Assembly: GCA_927911745.1 (NCBI GenBank)
Contig: CAKMQF010000128.1
Span: 1-7,798, forward strand
From: an uncultured Gemella sp.
GTDB taxonomy: Bacteria; Bacillota; Bacilli; Staphylococcales; Gemellaceae
Direction: 5' to 3'
Length of the DNA stretch: 7,798 nucleotides
The position numbers and the translations under genes are program-made. The notes beneath the pieces were generated by a model. It ran no database searches and was not told where the DNA came from. It worked only from the letters and a program-made list of their open reading frames with translations. Shown here piece after piece: positions 1 through 7,798 of this stretch. Within the stretch, counting starts at the first letter, position 1, and each line of letters starts with the position of its first letter.

Positions 1-39
1 CTTCCTATTAATTTATTTTTCACAGATTGTATCTCATGT

Positions 40-66
40 AATATATTTTATATACTAAAATATATT
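40..66. repeat. AT-only inverted repeat, possible weak terminator of an upstream gene
   Basis: The arms at 41-50 and 56-65 are perfect reverse complements (ATATATTTTA / TAAAATATAT) around a 5-base loop, and one more A-T pair (40/66) extends them. A short T-rich stretch follows. The stem contains no G or C, so it would be a weak terminator. It may serve a gene left of the window or be chance in very AT-rich DNA. Confidence 0.25.
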
Positions 67-68
67 TT

Positions 69-109
69 GTAAGTACGAACTTTTATAATAGTAAGTATCT
101 TTTATAATA
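69..109 (+). repeat. Imperfect tandem duplication carrying two TATAAT boxes
   Basis: Two adjacent units, 69-90 and 91-109, both begin GTAAGTA and both end CTTTTATAATA. They differ by a few bases in the middle. Each holds a TATAAT hexamer (84-89 and 103-108), so they could be duplicated or alternative promoters upstream of ychF. Neither has the TG extension seen in the clearer promoter at 188-196. No gene is visible in 1-264. Confidence 0.4.
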
Positions 110-187
110 CTAATGAATAAAAATTAATGATTATTAACAAAAATATTTTTAATAACATAATATTAAAATGATAAGTTTTGCGTTTTA

Positions 188-196
188 TGTTATAAT
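188..196 (+). promoter_or_regulatory. Extended -10 promoter of ychF
   Basis: TGTTATAAT is a consensus extended -10 element, with TATAAT at 191-196. No good TTGACA-like hexamer lies 16-18 bases upstream. The predicted start site near 203 leaves a leader of about 60 bases. That leader includes a small TAGGC-AAA-GCCTA hairpin (210-222) and the Shine-Dalgarno AAGGAG at 248-253. Confidence 0.7.
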
Positions 197-264
197 TAGT
201 TAAGTTGAGTAGGCAAAGCCTAAGTAATATAAGAAATTAATGAAGAAAAGGAGTGATTGATACT

Positions 265-1364
265 ATGGCATTAACAGCCGGAATAGTAGGATTACCAAAC
301 GTAGGAAAGAGTACACTTTTTAACGCAATTACAAAAGCAGGAGCATTAGCTGCGAACTATCCTTCGCAACAATTGATCCAAACGTAGGGATTGTAGAAGT
401 ACCAGACCACAGATTAAATAAATTAACAGAATTAGTAGAACCTAAAAAAACAGTACCAACATCATTCGAGTTTACAGACATTGCAGGTATCGTAAAAGGT
501 GCATCTAAAGGAGAAGGACTAGGAAATAAATTCTTAAGTCACATTCGTGAAGTAGATGCAATTTGTCAAGTTGTTAGATGTTTTGAAGATGAAAACATTA
601 CTCACGTTGCTGGTGGAGTAGATCCATTATACGATATCGAAGTTATTAACTTAGAGTTAATCTTAGCAGACTTAGAAAGTGTTGAAAAACGTATCGGACG
701 TGTTGAAAAACAAGCTAAACAAAAAGATAAAGATGCTGTTGCAGAATTTGCAGTGCTTTCTAAAGTACGTGATATTCTTAAAGAAGAAAAACCAGCTAGA
801 CTTTTAGAATTAGATAAAGAAGAGCAAAAAATCGCAAAAGGATTACATTTATTAACAATGAAACCTATGCTTTATGTTGCTAATGTAAGTGAAGATGATT
901 TACTAGACGTTGATTCTAACAAACACGTAGCAAGTGTACGTGAGTTTGCTGCAGGTGAAGGAAGCCAAGTAATTGTAGTTTGTGCAAAAATCGAAGAAGA
1001 AATGGCTTCATTAGAAGATGAAGAAAAAGCAATGTTCTTAGAAGAACTAGGAATTGATGAAAGTGGATTAGATAAACTAATCAAAGCAAGTTACAGCTTA
1101 TTAGGATTAGCAACATACTTTACAGCAGGTGTACAAGAAGTACGTGCATGGACATTTAAAAAAGGTATGTTAGCTCCTGAATGTGCTGGAATTATCCACT
1201 CTGATTTCGAACGAGGATTTATCCGTGCTGAAACAGTAAGTTATGATGATTTAGTTGAATACGGAAGTATGCCAAAAGCTAAAGAAGCAGGTCGTGTTCG
1301 TCTTGAAGGTAAAGAATATGAAGTAAAAGACGGCGACATCATGTTATTCAGATTTAATGTATAA
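265..1364 (+). CDS. ychF: Redox-regulated ATPase YchF (Obg/OLA1 family), one base missing near 363
   Basis: YchF is a cytoplasmic P-loop NTPase of the Obg superfamily. It prefers ATP, associates with ribosomes and is linked to stress and translation control. The ATG at 265 follows AAGGAG (248-253). The product opens [17 protein letters not shown], with the Walker A loop at residues 9-17. Frame 1 is lost at codon 33: CCTTCGCA should read Pro-Phe-Ala (CCNTTCGCA), so one base is missing at 361-365 and a stop follows at 385. The +3 frame is then open from 363 to 1364. Adding one base restores 366 residues, the usual family length. The rest holds the DIAG switch (residues 72-75), NVSE at 207-210 in place of the GTP-specifying NKxD, and a C-terminal TGS domain at about 285-365. 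A GTG at 753 is internal, not a true start. The gene is monocistronic, with its own promoter and terminator. Identity is certain; whether the break is real is not. Confidence 0.95.
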
Positions 1365-1374
1365 TATTTAATAG

Positions 1375-1416
1375 AATTCTATATTTTCTCATTACATGGG
1401 AAGATATAGAATTTTT
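1375..1416 (+). terminator. Rho-independent terminator of ychF
   Basis: A long hairpin starts 10 bases after the ychF stop. Arms 1376-1390 and 1398-1412 pair along 15 positions, the outer nine being perfect (ATTCTATAT / ATATAGAAT) and the inner six including G-U pairs. The 7-base loop is ATTACAT. A run of T (1412-1416) follows. No A-rich stretch precedes the left arm, so it should act on the plus strand only. Confidence 0.85.
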
Positions 1417-1433
1417 ATATTCTCTATAAAATA

Positions 1434-1442
1434 TGTTATAAT
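1434..1442 (+). promoter_or_regulatory. Extended -10 promoter of the lipase-like gene
   Basis: TGTTATAAT is identical to the ychF element, with TATAAT at 1437-1442. It lies just after the ychF terminator and 29 bases before the ATG at 1472. No -35 hexamer is recognisable; that position falls in the T-rich terminator tail. The leader is short, with only a Shine-Dalgarno sequence (AGAGGTGAT, 1457-1465). Confidence 0.7.
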
Positions 1443-1471
1443 TGTTTTTATATAAAAGAGGTGATTTGACG

Positions 1472-2756
1472 ATGTTAAGATTTTTCCATAATCCTCTGCT
1501 TATAGCGAAATTAGCGGAGTATGATTATTTAATTAAAGGAAATAAGAAACAGAGTACAGTAGAATATAAAATAAAAGAATTATAAAAGATATAACTGGAA
1601 AACATTTGAAGATATTGAAGTGTATAATAGTGGAATATCAATTCCAAAGATTACGAAAAATGGATTTCAAGCTACAGCAATTTATATACCAGAACTTAAA
1701 GAACTTCTTGTTATTTATAGAGGTAGTGAGAGTGAAGATATTAGTGATTGGTTTTACAATTATACAGGAATAGTTTCAGGAGAAAACACTAGTCAGATAG
1801 ACTCAGCATGTTTATTTAATAGATTTTTAAAAAGAAAGATTCCGGACTTTGATGTATGCTATAAAGTTGCAGCTGGACATTCACTTGGTGGTCATTTAGC
1901 TATCACGGTAGAATTACTTAAGAAAATATACCAGCGAGTTTATACATTCAATACAGCATTACCACAGTTAAAACAATTAAGAAAATATGATAAAAAATAT
2001 AATAAAAAATTAGAAGAGTATTTTTTAGAAAAAGATTTAGAGGCGACTAATAAACTTCAAGAATTTACTTCTAATTATTATGCAAAAAGCGCTCATCATA
2101 TATATAATTTTGTAAGAAAAAATGATTTTGTACAATCGTTAAATATGACTGTAGGAACATTTCATGTAGGAAAAACTATAGAATTTCCAGCGATAATAAA
2201 AAACTTTGTTGCACCTGAAGAGTTTTTGACTGAAGAAGATACGTATGAATTAGATAAAATTTTCTGTGATTTTTATAATAGATTATTGGAGAAAAATATT
2301 ACTCCCGATAATGTTGTAGAGAATCAAAAAAAGGTAACAGATGAATTTATAGGATTACTGATTGAAAAAATTAAAAATCCAATTCAACAACAAATCAGTA
2401 ATTTCTCTTATAAAAAAGTAATAAAAACATCTAATGATGTAGGAATAACAGACTCATATAGAACATTTAAGGCTGTTTATAATTACTTATTGTACTTGGC
2501 TCATGCGGGTATTATTCCTGATGATGTAATAAATTGCACTGATAGTAAAGCGGCTACAACTCTTTATGAGAAGCTAATGTGTGATGTAAATAAATCAAAT
2601 CTTAAGAATTTATTAAAGCCATTACAGGAGTTTTACACATTAACTAAAGTTATTTATACTGTAACTCATGCAAATGGTTTAGATGATGTAGGGAATTGGG
2701 GAGAAATAGCTAAAGCACACGATCTTCCAGCTTTATACGATGTGCTAGGAGAATAA
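1472..2756 (+). CDS. Lipase-like alpha/beta hydrolase (GHSLGG motif), one extra base near 1580
   Basis: This looks like a serine hydrolase of the lipase class 3 / DUF2974 (Mbeg1-like) type; the substrate is unknown. The ATG at 1472 has a good Shine-Dalgarno (AGAGGTGAT). That frame stops at 1583 after 37 codons, while the next frame is open from 1575 to 2756. Removing one T around 1580 joins them (Glu-Tyr-Lys-Arg) into about 427 residues. Numbering from the GTG at 1620: VIYRGSES (31-38) fits the strand and oxyanion region of class 3 lipases. AAGHSLGGHLA (84-94) is the nucleophile elbow with Ser88. RKNDFV (166-171, Asp169) and TFHVG (180-184, His182) are likely the other triad members. About 190 further residues have no motif I recognise. 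No signal peptide is evident, so it is probably cytoplasmic. It is a stand-alone unit between two terminators, and its more AT-rich codon use than ychF suggests an accessory gene. Confidence 0.75.
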
Positions 2757-2779
2757 GAAGCGTAATAATAAAAATATAT

Positions 2780-2818
2780 AAAAAAGAGGATTGAACTATA
2801 TGCTCAACCCTCTTTTTT
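2780..2818. terminator. Bidirectional rho-independent terminator between convergent genes
   Basis: The outer stem is AAAAAAGAGG (2780-2789) against CCTCTTTTTT (2809-2818). After one A/C mismatch, an inner stem TTGA/TCAA (2791-2794 / 2804-2807) closes a 9-base loop. The A-run on one side and T-run on the other give a U tract on both strands. It can thus end the lipase-like gene (stop at 2756) and pbp1b (minus strand, stop at 2820). Confidence 0.9.
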
Positions 2819-2819
2819 G

Positions 2820-5154
2820 TTATTCTTCATCTTCTTCTGTAATAACAGTTGGTTTTAAGATTGGAGGAGAAGTTTCAGTAATTGTTACTGTACGCTCTTC
2901 TTGCTCTTCTTTTTTATCCTTTTTGTCTTTGTCGTCTTTCTTCTCTTCTTTTTGAACAGGTTTTGTTACATCGACTTTTGAAGGATCGCTAAATGAAATA
3001 CCCTTATCGATATTATAACCAAACTTCGCCAATGTTTTTTCTTTAGATAGTTCTTTAAAGCCATTTGGAACTATATCTTTTGTACCACCTTTTGCATTGT
3101 TATAACCGTTGATACTTGCATCAACGACTGATTTAGGTCGACTAAAGGCAGTATCTGGAGAGATTAAGTTTTTATCAAGTGCATAAATAGCATTCATAAC
3201 TGCAATCCAGCTTCTTTGAGCATAGTCATAACTTGGTACTTTTGCCGGACTATCGTATCCATTCCATAGACCAACAGTTATTTTTGTAGAACCACCAACA
3301 ACCCATAGGTCTTTATAGTACTCAGAAGTCCCTGTTTTTACAAATAGGTTTTTAGAATTAAATTTAAGTTTACTTGGACATATCATGAGATGTACCATAA
3401 CTCTTATTGATTACATCTCCAAGCATATCGACGATTAGATAACTTGTAGATTCTTCGAATACTTTAACTGGAGAGAAATCAGCTTTATAAATTAGCTCTC
3501 CATCATTATTTTCGATTTCTTCGATAATATGTGCCTTTTTGTGTTCACCTTTATTTGCAAAAGTAGAAAAGGCACTAGTATTCTCTGTAACTGATAAACC
3601 GTAAGTCATACCACCAATGGCAGTAGCTAAGTTAGTCTTATCACTTTCTGTAAGACCTTCAATATCCATTTTCTCTAAGTAATTAGTAACAGGATCCTCT
3701 TTATAAAATGCAGAGTATAGCCTTACCGTAGGTAAGTTAAGAGATCTAGCTAAAGCTTCTCTAGCAGGTAGGTATCCACGCTCAGACATGTCATAGTTCT
3801 CAGGTCTCCAACCATAATGATTAAATCTCTTATCTAAAACTGTTGAGTTAGGAGTAATGTAACCTTTATCAATAGCTGGTCCATAAACTAATAGTGGTTT
3901 GATTGTAGAACCTGGTGAACGACGAGTTCTTGTAGCGTGGTTAAGTTGTTGTTTTTTGTAGTCCATACCACCGATAAACGCTAATACTTTACCAGTACTG
4001 TTTTCAATAACCGATGCTCCAATTTCTAATGGATAAACAACACCACCCTGAGTGTGTGTTGGATAAGAAGCGAATTGTTTTTTCGTTTCTTGAAGTGTAT
4101 CGTAAAGTTTCTTATCAAGTGTAGTTTTTACTTTATAACCACCAGTTATGAATTTAATTCTACTTTTTTCGATTAGTTCATTTCTGTAGTCAGAATCATT
4201 TTTAAATTCTTCTTCTCTATTATTCTTTTTAGCAGTTTGCTCAGCTAATATCTCTGCAACTGAACTTCTTACCTCATCACGAATATAAGGGTAATCAGTA
4301 TATTCTGAATATTTTTGTTTAGCATAAGCGCCTTTAATATCGAATTTCTTCGCTTCTTCAAATTGTTCTTTAGTAATAAAATCATTTGAAAGCATACGTT
4401 CTAATACATATTGCTGTCTTTCAAATCCCGCTTGAAGCTCTTCGTCAGGACGGATATTTCCAGCAGAGTCAAATGGTGTATATGTATATGGCGATTGTAC
4501 AAAACCAACAAGATAAGCTGCTTGAGCTATATTCAAGTCTTTAGAATGAACTCCAAAAACACCTTGTGCTGCAGTTTCGATACCGCTAATGTTTTGTCCT
4601 AAGCTATTCTTTCCGAAAGGAGCAACATTTAGATAATTTTCAAGAATTTCATTTTTAGAAAAATGACTATCAACACGAAGTGCTAGTAATATTTCTTTTG
4701 CTTTTCTTTCATAAGATCTTGAATTATCAAGAAGCTGATTTTTTACCAATTGCTGAGTGATAGTACTACCACCAGTTGTTCTAGCACCAGTCGCTTCACT
4801 ATGTGTAGCTCTTAAAACAGCCCAAATATCAATTCCACTGTTAGAATAGAAATTAGAGTCTTCACTTGCGATAATAGCATTTTTAACATTATCACCGATA
4901 TTTTCGTAAGTAACAGTTTTTCTAATTAATTCGGAGTTGATTGTCCCTAATTTTTCACCACTTCCGAAATAAACTTCACTGTTCTTACTAATGTTATTTA
5001 TTTGTTCTTTCATTTCTTTTTGGGTTAAGACAGGTTGATCTTTAACTAAGCCACCCACATACCCGATAGCAAGCCCCACACCTAAACTAATTAGTAATCC
5101 AATAGAAAGAAGTATGGCTCGCGTCATAGAAGTTAGTATCTTCTTAATTTTCAT
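2820..5154 (-). CDS. pbp1b: Bifunctional class A penicillin-binding protein (PBP1b type), one extra base at 3376-3377
   Basis: It polymerises lipid II glycan strands and cross-links stem peptides outside the membrane. The start at 5154 follows AAGGAG (5161-5166) with a 6-base gap. Residues about 12-36 form a signal-anchor helix. The GT51 domain has SED (Glu98), GGSTITQQLVKN (128-139), RKAKE (150-154) and NYLNVAPFG (173-181). The transpeptidase has SxxK at Ser416-Lys419 (STIK), SLN at 471-473 and KTG at 606-608. The frame stops at 3370 just before KTG; 3398-2820 continues in another frame. Dropping one G of the pair at 3376-3377 gives ...HDMSSKLKF... and 777 residues. If real, the break would leave a 594-residue protein without KTG. 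A Lys/Glu/Asp-rich tail (about 731-753) ends the protein. I recall pneumococcal PBP1b as closely similar around LNVAPFG and also divergent from tyrS. The symbol is by that analogy; class A PBP identity is very secure. Confidence 0.92.
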
Positions 5155-5187
5155 TGTAATCTCCTTAGATTGCATACTATTAGCTAC

Positions 5188-5196
5188 ATTATACCA
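5188..5196 (-). promoter_or_regulatory. Extended -10 promoter of pbp1b (minus strand)
   Basis: Read on the minus strand this is TGGTATAAT, a full extended -10 element. It lies about 33 bases upstream of the pbp1b ATG at 5154, giving a short leader. No TTGACA-like hexamer stands at the proper distance. The divergent tyrS -10 begins about 95 bases away, so the two genes share a compact control region. Confidence 0.65.
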
Positions 5197-5289
5197 TAAT
5201 TTAATATAAAGTAGTAAATTATATGCAAGGCTTAGAATAGAATTTATCGTTAAAAATATTAGAAAAAGATAAAACAAAAAATAAAAATA

Positions 5290-5298
5290 TGTTATAAT
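5290..5298 (+). promoter_or_regulatory. Extended -10 promoter of the tyrS-rpiA unit
   Basis: TGTTATAAT is identical to the elements before ychF and the lipase-like gene, with TATAAT at 5293-5298. Transcription should begin near 5305, only about 30 bases before the tyrS ATG. This leaves no room for a T-box leader. No -35 hexamer is evident upstream, where the sequence is A-rich. Confidence 0.7.
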
Positions 5299-5321
5299 TG
5301 AAGTAAGTGTATAAAAATTGA

Positions 5322-6589
<1,268 letters not shown>

Positions 6590-6625
6590 TTTAAAAGTAA
6601 CATATACATAAAGAGGGGAACCGAA

Positions 6626-7300
6626 ATGAATCTAAAAGAAGTTGTTGGTAAAAAAGCTGTAGATTATGTAAAAGATGGTATGATCGTTGGGTTAGGGACA
6701 GGTTCAACTGTATTCTATTTTGTTCATGCATTAGCTGATAGAGTAAAAGAAGGATTGAATGTTGAAATGGTATCGACATCGATTCAAACGGTTGAACTAG
6801 CTAAAAGCCTTGGTCTTTCAATCAAAGAATTAGAAGAAATTGATCATATTGATCTTGCTGTTGATGGAGTAGATGAAATCGATAAGGATTTTAATGCGAT
6901 AAAAGGTGGAGGAGCAGCATTATTTAGAGAAAAAATAGTTGCTGATATTGCTCGTGAAGTAATCTGGATCTATGATGAGAGTAAAGATGTAGAAAAACTA
7001 GGAAACTTCAACCTACCTGTGGAGATCTTGCCATTTGGTTATAGTCATACTATAAGAAAAATGGAAGAAGTGGGCTTAAAACCAGTGTTAAGATTAAAAG
7101 ATGGAGCTACTCTCATAACAGACAACAATAATTACATTGTAGATTTACACTTAGGTTACGGATTTGATATTAAAGCTGTAAAAGAAAAACTAGAAAGCAT
7201 AGTTGGAGTAGTAGAGCATGGTTTATTTTTAAATATGTGTAAACTATGCATTAAGGGAACAGAACAGGGAGCTGTAATTATAGAAAATCCAAATAATTAA
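6626..7300 (+). CDS. rpiA: Ribose-5-phosphate isomerase A
   Basis: RpiA interconverts ribose 5-phosphate and ribulose 5-phosphate in the non-oxidative pentose phosphate pathway, supplying precursors for nucleotides and histidine. It is cytoplasmic. The ATG at 6626 has a strong Shine-Dalgarno (AGAGGGG, about 6611-6617). The 224-residue product is the normal family length. It shows the phosphate-binding loop GLGTGST (22-28), DGVDEID (80-86, with Asp80 and Asp83), KGGGAAL (93-99) and REK with the likely catalytic base Glu102 (E. coli Glu103). GVVEHGLF lies near the C-terminus. It is the only gene in the window with no frame break. It sits 36 bases after tyrS and 17 before the next gene, so co-transcription from the tyrS promoter is likely. 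I see no metabolic link to tyrS. Confidence 0.96.
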   Translation: MNLKEVVGKKAVDYVKDGMIVGLGTGSTVFYFVHALADRVKEGLNVEMVSTSIQTVELAKSLGLSIKELEEIDHIDLAVDGVDEIDKDFNAIKGGGAALFREKIVADIAREVIWIYDESKDVEKLGNFNLPVEILPFGYSHTIRKMEEVGLKPVLRLKDGATLITDNNNYIVDLHLGYGFDIKAVKEKLESIVGVVEHGLFLNMCKLCIKGTEQGAVIIENPNN

Positions 7301-7317
7301 GGACGTGAAGGAAAGTT

Positions 7318-7798
7318 ATGAGGAAGAGTTATTTAAGAGGAACATGGTTAAAACTATTCTTTGCAATATTGTTCGTTCTGATGAGTATCGGGGGGATCCA
7401 AAGCATTTATGATGATAGAACAAAATCAGCAGAAGTGCAGTATAAAGAGGGAAAACAATTCCAAAAATCTAGTGGTTATACTTTTATTAAGGTAGAAGCC
7501 CTTGAAGAGTTAGATATTACAGATGATAGCTTAAAAGATAATCAAAAATTCTATATGCTCCAGCATGAACATGGTTTTGTAATGTTAAAAGCTTCTAAGG
7601 ATGATGTTAAGAAATTAATACAAAGTAATGATATACCAAATGACAAAATAATAGATTAAGGATAAAGATATTTATTCTCCTGTTGATGCCATCTTTGAAA
7701 GAGGAAGTAAGGGGAGGAAGAATATCTCTCCAGAATTAAAAGAAAAATTTAAAAATGCTGCAGAGCATAGTTCACTAATTAGAGCAAGAGTTTCAGAT
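7318..7798 (+). CDS. Membrane-anchored protein of unknown function, one extra base near 7656, cut by the window edge
   Basis: I do not recognise this family. The ATG at 7318 lies 17 bases after the rpiA stop, with GAAGGA as Shine-Dalgarno. The N-terminus is basic (MRKSYLRGTWLK), followed by one hydrophobic helix at about residues 11-27 and then a polar, charged region. This suggests a single-pass protein with its bulk outside the membrane, or an uncleaved signal anchor. The frame stops at 7657 after 113 codons. The +2 frame is then open from 7655 to the window end with similar composition (DKDIYSPVDAIFERGS...). It has no good start codon or Shine-Dalgarno of its own. Dropping one T of GATTAAGGAT joins them as ...IIDKDKDIY..., giving at least 160 residues with the C-terminus off the window. 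The alternative is a complete 113-residue protein followed by a fragment of another gene. It is probably the third gene of the tyrS-rpiA transcript. Confidence 0.6.

Noticed and set aside
210..222. TAGGC-AAA-GCCTA hairpin in the ychF leader as a riboswitch
   Set aside because: It is a 5-base-pair stem only, with no larger conserved fold or expression platform visible.
872..1084. Minus-strand ORF of 70 codons inside ychF
   Set aside because: Its serine-rich product is the antisense of acidic, AGA/GAA-rich ychF codons; it is a shadow without support.
753..1364. A separate gene starting at GTG 753
   Set aside because: The same frame is open back to 363 and encodes conserved YchF sequence, so the GTG is an internal valine.
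4411..4602. Plus-strand ORF of 63 codons inside pbp1b
   Set aside because: It is antisense to the conserved GT51 region and has no recognisable domain.
6591..6779. Minus-strand ORF of 62 codons overlapping the start of rpiA
   Set aside because: It is the antisense shadow of the conserved rpiA N-terminus.

Overview
The window is AT-rich chromosomal DNA from a low-GC Gram-positive bacterium (Bacillota). The protein sequences look like class Bacilli. A bifunctional PBP1b gene divergent from tyrS is an arrangement I know from streptococci. Gene content and base composition would also fit Gemella, but the genus is an inference from memory, not a database result.

Layout. 1-264: non-coding leader of ychF with an extended -10 promoter. 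265-1364 (+): ychF, a P-loop ATPase of the Obg family, closed by a rho-independent terminator at 1375-1416. 1472-2756 (+): a single-gene unit for a GHSLGG lipase-like alpha/beta hydrolase. 2780-2818: a terminator that works in both directions between convergent genes. 5154-2820 (-): pbp1b, a bifunctional glycosyltransferase/transpeptidase that builds peptidoglycan. 5155-5336: a divergent promoter region. 5337-6589 (+): tyrS; 6626-7300 (+): rpiA; 7318 to the right edge (+): an unknown membrane-anchored protein. No terminator is visible between these last three, so they probably share one transcript.

The main anomaly is that five of the six genes are each broken by one single-base indel: ychF, the lipase-like gene, pbp1b, tyrS and the right-edge gene. 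Only rpiA is intact. In each case the reading frame and homology resume at once after one base is added or removed, and all five sites can be explained as a run of identical bases miscounted by one. Because tyrS is normally indispensable, sequencing or assembly error is the best explanation, and true pseudogenes are less likely. Each gene is therefore annotated at its restored full span.

All four recognisable promoters have an extended -10 (TGnTATAAT) and no convincing -35. I found no mobile element, CRISPR array, RNA gene or defence system. Apart from the indels this is a mostly housekeeping region, with two less-characterised genes: the lipase-like hydrolase and the right-edge membrane protein.
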